From positions 62,001 through 126,000 of the forward strand of contig NZ_JAIMBY010000011.1 in assembly GCF_026191915.1 (NCBI RefSeq): a stretch of DNA of 64,000 nucleotides, written 5' to 3'. Numbering within the stretch: the first letter of the stretch is position 1; each line of letters begins with the position of its first letter. The translations under genes were made by a program, and so were the position numbers. Positions 38,296 through 48,499 of the stretch are shown one piece after another. This DNA comes from Acidiphilium sp. PA (GTDB lineage Bacteria; Pseudomonadota; Alphaproteobacteria; Acetobacterales; Acetobacteraceae). Under the pieces are notes generated by a model, which was not told the origin of the DNA, did no database searches, and worked only from the letters and a program-made list of their open reading frames with translations.

Positions 38296-39174
38296 ATGAT
38301 GCACTTCAACGAAATCGGCCAACAATTGCGCGCGTATCGCATGGAATCGGGGCTGAAAGCCGAGGAAATCGCCGCGCGGTTGGGCGTGTCGCGCGCAGCG
38401 CTTTATCGTTACGAGAAAGGCGAGGTTATCAAGCTTGATACTGTGAAGCGGCTGGCAGAGTTGCTGAAAATCTCGCCGCTGACCTTACTTGGTATCGGGG
38501 TCGAATATTATAGCCGCCCGATCGGGTACCTTGAACGAATTCGGCAGCTTGAGGAGACGGCGGATCAGATACTCCAGCTGTATGGACCCATCTGCTACCT
38601 GACGACGTCTGATGAGTACGACTCGATATTAGCAGCGATCTTCGAGGAACATGCGGAACAGATCGGTCTTGATCGCGGCCTGGCAAGAACCGCATCCGAA
38701 CAGGTCCTGAGTGCGCTCGCGGCGCGCAAGCGAATGTTCGTCGCTCGTCGCCCGTCTGTAATCGCGATCTTTACGGCTGCGGCTGTCCAGAAATTTATTG
38801 ATGACGGTGTGGCCGGGATTTTGCCGCTATCTGATCGTCTACGTGCTCAAAGCCGGCAAGTCGCGCGCCATGAAGTGGAGCGCATGACGGATTTGATGGA
38901 AAGTGAACCGATTGGCTTGCAATTCGGTTTGATTTCCGGAACCGAGCTGAACGGGCCGTTCATGCTGCTTCGGACGCGGGAGCGTGCCTCGCTCGCCATC
39001 AATCCATTTCCAACTGATTCGGCCCCGAACGCTCAGTCGGGCGTTGCCATGATCACAAGCGCTGAAGATGCGGTCATGACGCATCAAAGGATCGCCGAGG
39101 CGACCTGGCGCGATGCAATCAAGGGTCAGGCAGCGGCGAAGCAAATGCGGGCGCTGTTACAACCGAAGGCTTAG
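38296..39174 (+). CDS. XRE-family transcriptional regulator
   Basis: This 292-residue protein starts with a Cro/C1-type helix-turn-helix: IGQQLRAYRMESGLKAEEIAARLGVSRAALYRYEKG in pieces, residues about 5-45. LKISPLTLLGIGVEYYS follows. The remaining 230 residues have no motif I can name and probably form a sensing or dimer domain. Two adjacent ATG codons, 38296 and 38299, are possible starts. It reads in the same direction as sseA-metC-hisI, 64 bases upstream, and may control sulfur-compound metabolism. That link is inferred from position alone. Confidence 0.88.
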   Translation: MMHFNEIGQQLRAYRMESGLKAEEIAARLGVSRAALYRYEKGEVIKLDTVKRLAELLKISPLTLLGIGVEYYSRPIGYLERIRQLEETADQILQLYGPICYLTTSDEYDSILAAIFEEHAEQIGLDRGLARTASEQVLSALAARKRMFVARRPSVIAIFTAAAVQKFIDDGVAGILPLSDRLRAQSRQVARHEVERMTDLMESEPIGLQFGLISGTELNGPFMLLRTRERASLAINPFPTDSAPNAQSGVAMITSAEDAVMTHQRIAEATWRDAIKGQAAAKQMRALLQPKA

Positions 39175-39238
39175 AGGCCACTGCGATATTTGGAGTGCGC
39201 GGGCAGACAAGCGTCTGTTCGCGCGCTAAACTTCGGAC

Positions 39239-40081
39239 ATGAACACGCTCATTTCAACGGATGAACTCGACGCTCGTCGTAGCGAAGCTGATTTTATCAT
39301 TTTTGATGCTTCCTATTATCTACCGACCGAGACATTCGATGCTTCGGCCCTGTTTTTAGAGGGCCATATTCCGGGTGCCACGTTCCTCGATCTTGACGTC
39401 GTATCCGATCGCTCAAATCCGCTTCCCCATATGGTGCCCTCCGCAGACCAATTCGCCAGAACAATTGCGCAATTTGGTGTCGGAAATCAGAGTGCGGTCA
39501 TTGTGTACGACCAGCGCGGGATCTTCTCGGCGGCACGCGTCTGGTGGCTCTTCAAATTGTTTGGTCATGATCGCGTCTGGGTTCTCGATGGCGGCCTGCC
39601 GAAGTGGCGGACCGAGGGCCGGGCGCTGGAAACGGGAACCGCAAAGCCGAAGCCGGCGCGATCTTTTCGAACGGGTTTCCAGAGAGCCATGGTTCGCCAT
39701 CGCGTCGACATCGAACGCAACCTGCAAACCAAGGATGAGATTGTTCTGGACGCCCGGTCGAACGCACGATTTACCGGTGAGGCCGCCGAGCCACGCCAGG
39801 GTATGCGTGGCGGGCATGTCCCAGGCGCGATCTCATTGCCGTTCAGCGACGTGCTTCGGCCCGACCAGACGATGCATGACCCCGCAACACTGCGGACATT
39901 GTTCGAAGCCCGAGGGGTGGGATCGAACGCAAAACCCGTGACGATGTGTGGTTCCGGTGTCACGGGCGCCGTTCTGACACTTGCCCTGGCGCGGGCAGGC
40001 CTGCCGATTGGTGCTCTCTACGACGGTTCCTGGGCCGAATGGGGTGGATCAACAGATACGCCGGTAGAGAGGACAGCATGA
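39239..40081 (+). CDS. sseA: Thiosulfate/3-mercaptopyruvate sulfurtransferase
   Basis: This is a two-domain rhodanese of 280 residues. The inactive N-terminal domain (about 1-140) includes FEGHIPGATFLDLD-like FLEGHIPGATFLDLD and VVYD-like VIVYDQRGIFSAARVWWLF. The catalytic C-terminal domain (about 155-278) carries the persulfide-forming Cys237 in MCGSGVTGAV. CGSGVTG is the 3-mercaptopyruvate-type loop, so 3-mercaptopyruvate is the likely donor. The stop overlaps the metC start by four bases. Confidence 0.94.
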   Translation: MNTLISTDELDARRSEADFIIFDASYYLPTETFDASALFLEGHIPGATFLDLDVVSDRSNPLPHMVPSADQFARTIAQFGVGNQSAVIVYDQRGIFSAARVWWLFKLFGHDRVWVLDGGLPKWRTEGRALETGTAKPKPARSFRTGFQRAMVRHRVDIERNLQTKDEIVLDARSNARFTGEAAEPRQGMRGGHVPGAISLPFSDVLRPDQTMHDPATLRTLFEARGVGSNAKPVTMCGSGVTGAVLTLALARAGLPIGALYDGSWAEWGGSTDTPVERTA

Positions 40082-41328
40082 GCGACGACCGATTTGAGAC
40101 AAGACTGACACTGGCGTCGCGGCGCCCGGTAAAATCGCATGGCTATGTCAACCCGAAATTGGTCCGGGGTTCGACCGTCCTGTATCCCAGTTGCGCCGAC
40201 CGGCGCGAGATTGGCAAGCGACGCCTCGAGCAAGAGGAGATCTACGGATTATACGGCAGTGAGACGCATTTTGCCCTGGAATCCATGATCGCCGAAATCG
40301 AGGGCGGCACCCATTGCCAGATCGTATCATCCGGCCTGGCTGCAATCACCATTCCTTTGCTCGCATGCCTCAAATCGCACGATCACGTCTTGATGCCCGA
40401 CTCAGTTTACGGACCGACACGACGTTTCTGCGACAGCGTGCTGCATCGTTATGGCGTGAGGGTGACGTACTACGATCCCATGGCGAGCGAGTGTGACCTG
40501 CGCGGTTTGATCGAACCCGGCACCAAGGTTGTGTTTTCCGAAAGCCCGGGAAGTCACACGTTTGAAGTCCAGGATGTGCCCATGTTGGCGCGCGTCGTGC
40601 ATGAGCACGGCGCCAAGCTGTTTATGGACAACACCTGGGGGATCCATACGTTCAAACCGTTCAACCACGGTGTTGACGTGTCGATCCAGGCTCTGACGAA
40701 ATATATCGGCGGTCATTCGGATATCATCCTGGGTGCCATCACGGTCGCGTCCGAGTCCGATTGGGCGTGGCTTCGAACGGGCGCGCTCGATCTGGGGCAG
40801 TACGCATCACCTGATGATTGCTGGCTCGCCTTGCGCGGCGCGCGGACCCTCAAAGTTCGGCTGGATCAGCAGGCCGCCAGCGCCCTGACCATCGCAAAAT
40901 GGCTCGCCGACCGGCCCGAGGTTCAGCGTGTGTTGCATCCAGCCTTGCCCTCTTGCCCGGGCCATATGTTCTGGAAACGTGACTTCTCGGGGGCGTGTGG
41001 ATTGTTCGGCATCGTCTTCGAGCCTCGGTTCGACTACGAGGCCGTCTGTGCCATGGTCGATTCCCTGCGCCTATTCGGCATCGGCGCGTCATGGGGCGGC
41101 TATGAAAGCCTGGCGCTGCCCACGAGTTTCACGATCACGCGTAGCGAGGGAACCGGCGTGTTCGGTGGCGAGATGCTGCGGTTACAGATTGGTTTGGAGC
41201 ATGTGGACGACCTCATCAACGATCTGGAGGCGGGGTTGACCGTGTTGCGTGGGCAGCAGCGGACGTCCTGCGCTTCGTCTCCCTGCCTTGCCGATGAAAT
41301 GCAGCGTATCGGTGAGGCGAACGGCTGA
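40078..41328 (+). CDS. metC: Cystathionine beta-lyase
   Basis: This is a 416-residue Cys/Met-metabolism PLP enzyme. YGLYGSETHFALESMIAEIEGG near residue 58, SSGLAAITIPLLA near 82, DNTWGIHTFKPF near 185 and the cofactor lysine in IQALTKYIGGHSD near 207 match MetC. It splits cystathionine to homocysteine, pyruvate and ammonia; related C-S lyase activities are possible. The C-terminal tail of about 25 residues beyond the domain is not conserved in style. Coupling to sseA (ATGA overlap) fits a role in sulfur amino acid turnover. Confidence 0.92.
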   Translation: MSDDRFETRLTLASRRPVKSHGYVNPKLVRGSTVLYPSCADRREIGKRRLEQEEIYGLYGSETHFALESMIAEIEGGTHCQIVSSGLAAITIPLLACLKSHDHVLMPDSVYGPTRRFCDSVLHRYGVRVTYYDPMASECDLRGLIEPGTKVVFSESPGSHTFEVQDVPMLARVVHEHGAKLFMDNTWGIHTFKPFNHGVDVSIQALTKYIGGHSDIILGAITVASESDWAWLRTGALDLGQYASPDDCWLALRGARTLKVRLDQQAASALTIAKWLADRPEVQRVLHPALPSCPGHMFWKRDFSGACGLFGIVFEPRFDYEAVCAMVDSLRLFGIGASWGGYESLALPTSFTITRSEGTGVFGGEMLRLQIGLEHVDDLINDLEAGLTVLRGQQRTSCASSPCLADEMQRIGEANG

Positions 41329-41330
41329 CC

Positions 41331-41681
41331 ATGAAGCACGACATTCTGACCGCCGTGCGCTTCAACGACGCGGGGCTGATCCCGGCGATTGCCCAGCAAC
41401 ACGATACCCATGACGTGTTGATGCTGGCCTGGATGAATGCCGAGTCAATTCTCGAAACGCTAAAAACCGGCGAAGTTTGCTACTACAGTCGCAGTCGCGC
41501 CGCTCTCTGGCGTAAGGGCGAAACCTCGGGCAACACGCAGACGCTGGTTGAGATGCGCCTCGATTGTGACGGCGATACCATTCTCCTGCTGGTCGATCAG
41601 ACCGGTCCTGCCTGTCATACAGGTGAACCCAATTGCTTTTTCCGGACCGTCAGTGCGGACGGCGAACTCGCTCAGATATGA
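41331..41681 (+). CDS. hisI: Phosphoribosyl-AMP cyclohydrolase
   Basis: This is a 116-residue single-domain HisI that opens the purine ring of PR-AMP in histidine synthesis. VLMLAWMNAESILETLKTGEVCYYSRSR, in pieces, and WRKGETSGNTQ are diagnostic. The zinc-binding Asp and Cys lie in LDCDGD and in GPACHTGEPNCFF. It begins two bases after metC, an unusual place for a histidine gene. Its 3' end overlaps that of the convergent sufA by ten bases. Confidence 0.97.
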   Translation: MKHDILTAVRFNDAGLIPAIAQQHDTHDVLMLAWMNAESILETLKTGEVCYYSRSRAALWRKGETSGNTQTLVEMRLDCDGDTILLLVDQTGPACHTGEPNCFFRTVSADGELAQI

Positions 41682-42040
41682 AAGCTTTCGCCGCAACCGC
41701 ACCGTCCTTTCTCGTTCGGATTTTCGAAGGTAAAGCCTGAGGTAAACCTGTCTTCTTTATAATCCATCACGGTACCGATCAGAAACAAAGTCGCTTTTCG
41801 ATCAATTAAAATCGTGACGTCCTTATCGGTGATGGCTTCATCGGTCGGTAATTTTTCCTCTACCCAGTCCATTTGGTACGACATGCCGGAACACCCTTTG
41901 GTGTTGATGCCGATACGGAGCAGTTTATTGGCCTCACCCCGGCTATACAACTGCCTCAACCGGTTTGCCGCACCATCGGTCAATTGCATCAGCGGAGGCA
42001 GGCTCCGCCGTTTCGGGGTTTCAGTCATGTTTGCGCTCAT
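41672..42040 (-). CDS. sufA: Iron-sulfur carrier protein SufA/IscA type
   Basis: This A-type carrier, about 122 residues, accepts clusters from the SUF scaffold and delivers them to targets. The three conserved cysteines are present: one in NTKGCSGMSYQ and two in the C-terminal KGRCGCGESF. LTDGAANRLRQL and DYKEDRFTSGFTFENPN are typical. I use the ATG at 42040; a GTG at 42049, three bases after the sufT stop, is also possible. It is the last gene of the suf operon. Confidence 0.94.
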   Translation of the reverse strand: MSANMTETPKRRSLPPLMQLTDGAANRLRQLYSRGEANKLLRIGINTKGCSGMSYQMDWVEEKLPTDEAITDKDVTILIDRKATLFLIGTVMDYKEDRFTSGFTFENPNEKGRCGCGESFHI

Positions 42041-42052
42041 TACAATCACCGT

Positions 42053-42418
42053 TCAAAACATGTTCAATGCCAAACGAGCTTCATCGCTCATGCGCGATTG
42101 ATCCCATGGCGGGTCCCATACGGTCTCGACGTCAACCTCCGTCACACCCGGTATGGTTCCAACCGCAAGGCGAACCGATTCGGGCAATTCCTGGGCGCTC
42201 GGGCAAGCGGGAGCGGTTAAAGTCATTTCGACCTTCACGTGTCCGCCCTCAATCTCGACAGCGTAGATCAGGCCCAGTTCAAAGATATTGATGGGAATTT
42301 CCGGATCATAGACGGTTGCGATGGCCGCGATGACCGCGTCCTCGGTGACGGCTGACGCGGTCTCGCCGTCGGGCGTCCATGTCGTCAAGGGTTCCGATTG
42401 CGCCGTATGATCATCCAT
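42053..42418 (-). CDS. sufT: SufT-type (DUF59/MIP18) Fe-S maturation protein
   Basis: This is a 121-residue DUF59 protein. AIATVYDPEIPINIFELGLIYAV, in pieces, with the Asp-Pro-Glu-Ile-Pro core is the family hallmark. KVEMTLTAPACPSAQELPE contains the conserved cysteine. The C-terminal VETVWDPPWDQSRMSDEARL is standard. SufT proteins help Fe-S cluster transfer under high demand. Its start overlaps the sufU stop by eight bases, in the usual suf order. Confidence 0.95.
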   Translation of the reverse strand: MDDHTAQSEPLTTWTPDGETASAVTEDAVIAAIATVYDPEIPINIFELGLIYAVEIEGGHVKVEMTLTAPACPSAQELPESVRLAVGTIPGVTEVDVETVWDPPWDQSRMSDEARLALNMF

Positions 42419-42854
42419 TCTGATACTCCATCGCTTTACCCAGAGCCGCTCTCAATGCCTGCCAAGGCAATATCGCGCACCGGTGACGGGACCGATACGC
42501 ATGAATGCCCGCCAATGCGCGCAAATCGGCGAATTCCGAACGATCTGGAATGCGGCCGTCGATCACCATTGCATCGAATGCCTCGGCGAGCTCCGCGATC
42601 TCTGGTCCGGACTTTCCGATGACTGCATCGCCCATCAAATCAGCGGACGAGACACAAATCGCGCACCCGCGCGTCTCATGCTGGAACCTGCTGATCAGTT
42701 CATGATCGTAGGCCACCCTGATCCGGACCCGATCGCCGCACATCGGGTTGTCGCCTTCGGCCTCCGCATCGAACGGGTCCAACGCACCCGTATGATGCGG
42801 GCTGCGCGCCCGTTCCATGATCAGCGCCTGATAGAGATCGTCGGTTTCGCTCAT
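42411..42854 (-). CDS. sufU: SUF scaffold / sulfur-transfer protein SufU-like
   Basis: This is a 147-residue IscU-like protein of the SufU group. NPMCGDRVRI carries the first cysteine with the neighbouring Asp, ETRGCAICVSSADLMGDAVIG the second, and YRSRHRCAILPWQALRAAL the third. SufU works with SufS as a zinc-dependent sulfur acceptor, or as scaffold in some lineages. The DLYQALIMERARSPHHTGAL start is typical. Overlaps with sufS and sufT show one operon. Confidence 0.95.
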   Translation of the reverse strand: MSETDDLYQALIMERARSPHHTGALDPFDAEAEGDNPMCGDRVRIRVAYDHELISRFQHETRGCAICVSSADLMGDAVIGKSGPEIAELAEAFDAMVIDGRIPDRSEFADLRALAGIHAYRSRHRCAILPWQALRAALGKAMEYQNG

Positions 42855-44095
42855 CGGCTGAAAACCTGTTGCACCCTGCGCAATCCGGCGGCCAGGCTGT
42901 CGATTTCCGCATGTGTGGTATAAATGCCGAACGACGCCCGCGCCGTACTTTCGAGCCCAAGACGATGGGTCAACGGTTCCGCGCAGTGATGCCCCGCCCG
43001 CACGGCGATACCCTGTTTATCAAGCAGCGTCGCGACGTCATGGGCATGCACGCCATCCACCGTAAACGCGACGACACCCCCCCGATCTTGCGCATGACCC
43101 AGCGTGTGGACACCTTCGATCGATGCCAGGCTCGCCATGGCGTGATCGGTCAGGCTGCGCTCATGGGCAGCGATGGACTCGAACCCGATCGCCTGGACAT
43201 AGTCGATTGCCGCCCCAAGCCCGACCGCCTCGACGATCGCCGGCGTTCCCGCCTCGAACCGATACGGCGGCTCCGCCCAGGTCGAGGCTGCATAAGTCAC
43301 GCTGCGGATCATATCGCCACCGCCGAGAAACGGCGGCATCGCATCGAGGAGTGCGCGCTTGCCGTACAGTACACCTATGCCGGTCGGCCCATATAGCTTG
43401 TGTCCCGAGAATACATAGAAATCGGCATCGATCGCGCGCAGATCCACTGCGCGATGCACCACGGCCTGTGCACCATCCAGCAAAATCCTGGCCCCACGGT
43501 CGTGCGCGAACTTGGCGAGCCGCTCGACCGGCGTATAGGTACCAAGAACGTTCGACATATGGGTGACAGCGAGCAGACGGACCCGCCCATCGGCGAATTG
43601 GCGCTCCAGGTCGTCCCAATCGATCTCGCCGGCATCCGTGATCTTGACGATCCGCAACTCGACGCCCTGCTGGTCACGCAACATCTGCCAGGGCACCAGA
43701 TTGGCGTGATGCTCCATCTCGCTCACAACGACCGCATCGCCGGGCTTGAGGCTGGTACGACCGAAGGTCTGGGCGACCAGGTTGATCCCTTCGGTCGCAT
43801 TGCGAACGAATACGATCTCCTCGCGCGCGACGTTCAGGAATGCGGCCACCTTGTCGCGGGCATTTTCGTAGTCGTCAGAACACCGCTCGCTCATCCAATG
43901 CAAACCGCGGTGCACATTCGCATACCGCGTCTCCATGGTGCGAACCATTGCGTCGATTACCGCACGCGGCTTCTGCGCCGAAGCGGCGCTGTCGAGAAAC
44001 ACCAGTTTTTTGCCGTGAACCAACTCCGACAGGATCGGAAAATCCGACCGGATCCGTTCGACATCAAAACCGACAGATTTCACCGCGGCGCTCAT
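42851..44095 (-). CDS. sufS: Cysteine desulfurase SufS
   Basis: This is a group II cysteine desulfurase of 414 residues, providing sulfur for SUF assembly. Visible are VFLDSAASAQKP near residue 33, FVRNATEGINLVAQTF near 98, the cofactor lysine in FYVFSGHKLYGPTGIGVLYG near 228, and the catalytic Cys in RAGHHCAEPL near 364. ATG at 44095 overlaps the sufD stop (ATGA); a longer in-frame start lies inside sufD and is less likely. Confidence 0.97.
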   Translation of the reverse strand: MSAAVKSVGFDVERIRSDFPILSELVHGKKLVFLDSAASAQKPRAVIDAMVRTMETRYANVHRGLHWMSERCSDDYENARDKVAAFLNVAREEIVFVRNATEGINLVAQTFGRTSLKPGDAVVVSEMEHHANLVPWQMLRDQQGVELRIVKITDAGEIDWDDLERQFADGRVRLLAVTHMSNVLGTYTPVERLAKFAHDRGARILLDGAQAVVHRAVDLRAIDADFYVFSGHKLYGPTGIGVLYGKRALLDAMPPFLGGGDMIRSVTYAASTWAEPPYRFEAGTPAIVEAVGLGAAIDYVQAIGFESIAAHERSLTDHAMASLASIEGVHTLGHAQDRGGVVAFTVDGVHAHDVATLLDKQGIAVRAGHHCAEPLTHRLGLESTARASFGIYTTHAEIDSLAAGLRRVQQVFSR

Positions 44096-45302
44096 AGCAC
44101 ACCCTTTTGCCACCAGACGTCGATTGCAGCCTCGAAGATCGATCGCGCCTCCTCATCCGTCACCGGTTCGAGCGCTTCGTCGAGGAACGCCCTGATCAAC
44201 ATGGCGCGCGCGTCGGCCTCAGGGATGCCGCGGCTGCGCAGGTAGAACATCTGTTCCGGATCAATGGCGCCAATCGTCGCGCCATGGCTGCATTTCACGT
44301 CGTCCGCAAAGATTTCCAACTCCGGCTTGGTATCGATTTCGGCGTCGGGCGACAGCAGCAAAGCCTGGTTCATCTGGTAGCCATCGGTTTTCTGCGCTTG
44401 CTGTGCGACCTCGATCCGTCCCTGAAACACGCCACGCGCAGAGCCTGCCAAGACCGATTTCACGGTCTGCCGCGAAGCACAATGCGGGGCACGATGGGCG
44501 ACAACCGTGGTGATGTCCCCATGTTGCGTGCCGGCCAACAACTGCGCGGCATTCAAATGCACATCGGCATTCGGACCGGACAGCGTGACATGCGCTTCGT
44601 AACGGCTGAGCTTCGCGCCGCAGTTCAGGGTGAAAGCCTCATATCGCGCGCCTTCACGAAGATCGACCAGCGCCGTCGTGACGTTCACGGCATCGATCGA
44701 TTCGTCCTGCAGCCGATAATGGCGAAGCACGGCACCCTCTGCCAAGGCAATCTCGACCACCACGTTATGCATGTAACGCCCGGCGCCACGAATGACTTCG
44801 ATCAGCGTCAATGATCCGCCCGCACCGACGGCAATGCGATGGAACGGCGCGAGCATGTCCTGGCTCGGTGTGTCGGTACCCGAGATGAGGAACAAGGTTC
44901 CAGCGTCCGTTCCACCAGATACATCGATCTGAATGCCATCGTTTGCGACGGCGGCATTCAGGCTGACCAACGGCAGCGCACGATCGGCACGAGCTGCCGC
45001 ACGATGGTCGAAACGCCGGACGAAGTGCGGCAGCGCCGACAAGGATTCATCAAAGCGGCCGTTTACGAAAATCACCTTCGGCGTCGCCGTGCGCGGGATC
45101 ATCCCTCCGATGTCCGGCGCGTCATGCGTGGGCAGAGTGAGATCAAACGACCGCAGCGACGCTCTCAAATCGGTGTAGTGCCAGGCCTCGTCGGCACGCG
45201 TCGGCCAGCCGTGGGCGCGAAACACCTCCGCCGCCCTGCCCCGGTTCGGATCCTCCCCGGTACGCGCGGCAAAATCGACCCTGTCGAGAAATGCGGTTTC
45301 GC

Positions 45303-45306
<4 letters not shown>
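44092..45306 (-). CDS. sufD: Fe-S cluster assembly protein SufD
   Basis: This is a 404-residue subunit of the SufBCD scaffold complex. The beta-helix core and the C-terminal IFADDVKCSHGATIGAIDPEQMFYLRSRGI, in pieces, are diagnostic of SufD, with the conserved Cys-Ser-His. The N-terminal WPTRADEAWHYTDLRASL is also standard. SufD pairs with SufB across the cluster-building interface and binds one SufC. The genes overlap by four bases on both sides. Confidence 0.96.
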
Positions 45307-46046
<740 letters not shown>

Positions 46047-46056
46047 ATTCAGTCCC

Positions 46057-47508
46057 TCAACCCACTGAGCCTTCGAGCGACACGGCAAGCAACTTCTGTG
46101 CTTCGACCGCAAACTCCATCGGCAATTCCTTCAAGACGTCGCGACAGAAGCCATTGACCAGTAATCCGACGGCATCTTCCTCGGACAGCCCGCGTGACCG
46201 GCAGTAAAATAGCTGATCGTCGGCGATTTTTGACGTCGTGGCCTCGTGCTCGACCTTCGCACTCTGATTTCGGCTCTCGATATAGGGCACGGTATGCGCA
46301 CCGCACTGATCACCGATCAACAGCGAGTCGCACTGGGTGAAGTTGCGCGCGCCATGAGCCTTCGGCATGATGCGCACCAAGCCCCGATACGTGTTGTTGG
46401 AATGCCCCGCGGATATCCCTTTTGAAATGATCGTGCTGGTCGTGTTGGGCGCCAAGTGTATCATTTTCGTTCCGGTATCGGCCTGCTGATAGTTATTGGT
46501 CAGCGCAACCGAATAAAACTCACCGGATGATCCTTCGCCCTGCAGGATGCAGGACGGATATTTCCAGGTGATCGCAGAGCCTGTCTCGACCTGGGTCCAC
46601 GAAATTTTGGACTTCCGGCCTCGGCACGCGCCACGCTTGGTCACAAAATTATAGATCCCACCGCGCCCCTGGGCGTCACCTGGATACCAATTTTGGACCG
46701 TGGAATATTTGATCGAAGCCTCATCGAGCGCAACGAGTTCAACCACTGCCGCATGCAACTGGTTTTCATCGCGCATCGGCGCGGTGCAGCCCTCGAGGTA
46801 GGAAACACTCGCACCTTCCTCGGCGATGATCAGGGTACGCTCGAACTGACCCGTGTTGCGCGCGTTGATCCTGAAGTATGTGGAAAGCTCCATGGGGCAT
46901 CGAACGCCGCGCGGAATATACACAAAGCTTCCATCGGAAAAGACCGCGCTGTTGAGAGCCGAGAAATAATTGTCACCGGGCGACACCACACTGCCCAGAT
47001 ATTTCCGGACCAGTTCAGGGTGCTCCCGGACCGCCTCACTGATCGATCCAAAAATGACACCGACCTTGGCAAGACTTTCACGGAACGTCGTCGCCACCGA
47101 AACGCTGTCGAAAACGGCATCGACCGCTACGCCTGCCAAGGCCGCCCGTTCATTCAACGGAATGCCGAGTTTGTCGTACATGCTGATCAATTCCGGATCG
47201 ACGTCAGCAAGCGATTTCGGCGCCTCCCGCTTGGGCGCGGCATAATAATACAGGTCCTGATAGTCGATCCTGGGATGCCGAACACGCGCCCAATTCGGTT
47301 CCTGCATCGTCAGCCACGCGCGATAGGATTTCAACCGCCATTCGAGCAGCCATTCGGGTTCGTCTTTCTTGGCCGAAATCAGGCGTACGATATCCTCGCT
47401 CAGCCCTTTCGGCGCGAACTCCATTTCGATGTTCGTCTCGAAACCATATTTGTAGCCACCATCGGTCAGGCGATCGATGGTTTCAATTGTCTCAGTAACC
47501 GCGGGCAT
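46057..47508 (-). CDS. sufB: Fe-S cluster assembly protein SufB
   Basis: This is a 483-residue scaffold subunit. [29 protein letters not shown], in pieces, opens the family. [18 protein letters not shown] and the C-terminal [27 protein letters not shown] follow, with the cluster-ligand Cys and Glu regions. It builds the nascent cluster with SufD and SufC. It is the first structural gene after the Rrf2 regulator, eight bases downstream of it. Confidence 0.97.
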   Translation of the reverse strand: MPAVTETIETIDRLTDGGYKYGFETNIEMEFAPKGLSEDIVRLISAKKDEPEWLLEWRLKSYRAWLTMQEPNWARVRHPRIDYQDLYYYAAPKREAPKSLADVDPELISMYDKLGIPLNERAALAGVAVDAVFDSVSVATTFRESLAKVGVIFGSISEAVREHPELVRKYLGSVVSPGDNYFSALNSAVFSDGSFVYIPRGVRCPMELSTYFRINARNTGQFERTLIIAEEGASVSYLEGCTAPMRDENQLHAAVVELVALDEASIKYSTVQNWYPGDAQGRGGIYNFVTKRGACRGRKSKISWTQVETGSAITWKYPSCILQGEGSSGEFYSVALTNNYQQADTGTKMIHLAPNTTSTIISKGISAGHSNNTYRGLVRIMPKAHGARNFTQCDSLLIGDQCGAHTVPYIESRNQSAKVEHEATTSKIADDQLFYCRSRGLSEEDAVGLLVNGFCRDVLKELPMEFAVEAQKLLAVSLEGSVG

Positions 47509-47516
47509 GAAATCCT

Positions 47517-47987
47517 CTATTCTACGATGGATGGCGCGAACCTGCCGGCTTCAACCGGCAGATCGAGACGTAACGACTTCGGCACGGCCGCACTCTGCAT
47601 GTCGGCAAGGGTAATGGAGGTCAGGGCTTCACTGATCGCGTCGTTGACGACACCCCATCGGCCAGCCATCGGGCAGAGCGACTGACTTTCGCAGCTTCCA
47701 ACCGACCCCTCGACACACGCGGTCAGCGCGATCGGACCATCGATTGCGACGATCACGTCGGCAACCGGAATTGCCGCAAGCGGACGGCCCAACCGGTAGC
47801 CACCATGTGCGCCACGCTGGGATGTGACCAAATCGGCCTGCGCCAGCCCTTTCAGCACCTTCGAAACGGTCGGTTCCGGAATTCCCGTCGCGGCCGCGAT
47901 ACTCGGTGCAGTCTCGACGCCAATAGCGCTCGAGAGCCTGACCAGGACGACGACGGCGTAATCTGTCAAACGCGACAATCTGAGCAT
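47517..47987 (-). CDS. Rrf2-family Fe-S-responsive regulator of suf
   Basis: This is a 156-residue winged-helix regulator of the IscR/SufR type. [19 protein letters not shown] and [19 protein letters not shown]-like [20 protein letters not shown] form the DNA-binding domain, with the wing [14 protein letters not shown]. Three cysteines at 91, 99 and 105 ([18 protein letters not shown]) can ligate a cluster. In this position it usually represses suf when clusters are sufficient. ATG at 47987 gives the conserved [13 protein letters not shown]-terminus; a longer frame upstream covers the promoter. Confidence 0.94.
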   Translation of the reverse strand: MLRLSRLTDYAVVVLVRLSSAIGVETAPSIAAATGIPEPTVSKVLKGLAQADLVTSQRGAHGGYRLGRPLAAIPVADVIVAIDGPIALTACVEGSVGSCESQSLCPMAGRWGVVNDAISEALTSITLADMQSAAVPKSLRLDLPVEAGRFAPSIVE

Positions 47988-47996
47988 GGACCACCT

Positions 47997-48030
47997 TATT
48001 ACGGACAACAACGGTCCTGATTACTCAAAT
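47997..48030 (-). promoter_or_regulatory. Candidate operator/promoter of the suf operon
   Basis: An imperfect inverted repeat, ATTACGGAC / GGTCCTGAT around AACAAC, lies 12-35 bases ahead of the Rrf2 start. A second GGTCC follows a few bases further. Position and dyad fit autoregulation, but the sequence does not match an IscR box I can cite, so the assignment is weak. Confidence 0.3.
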
Positions 48031-48499
48031 GGTCCAAGGAGGCTCAGCCGTCAAGACCAGCCTTCGGCCGATAAACCGGCCCTGCGGGGTTTGGTGGCTG
48101 CGATCAGGTCTCTGGCAAGCCACCCCTTGCCCGGCGCCCCTTGATGTCCAGACACCTCCACCTATGCGGTTATCTCGGGGCTCAACATAATGCCCCGCTT
48201 CGCGATACCCGTATAGCGTGCCGACGCGACGGTGCCGATCGAGACGCCTGGACATGACCCTGATACCGCCGGCAGTGTCGGTGCGGTCAGGGCATTGTTG
48301 CCGCGTACGTGAACCACCGATGTACCTTAACTGAACTGTCCATCACCATAGCACGGGGCGCACCGGCGGCCACACAACGCGCCGGTTCTGCCCACGATCG
48401 TGATTTTGCCTGATGTCACGCCGCCCACCGCAGCCGCGCCGACACTATCTTGCATAACGCCATGCCGGCCCCTCGCAAGGATTAACCCCGAAGCCGCGA
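48031..48499. other. Intergenic region with strong hairpins, no recognised gene
   Basis: No reading frame here shows a family motif. Several inverted repeats are visible: GGTGGCT/AGCCACC near 48094-48126, a partly paired GTCTGG/CCAGAGAC block near 48107-48156, and a composite CCCTGA...CCGC...GCGG...TCAGGG stem at about 48258-48292. These could be a structured RNA or decayed repeats; I cannot name one. The region separates gph from the suf regulator, both leftward. Confidence 0.4.

Noticed and set aside
48025-48255. Minus-strand frame upstream of the suf regulator
   Set aside because: No motif, no ribosome binding site, and it lies across hairpins and the probable suf promoter.
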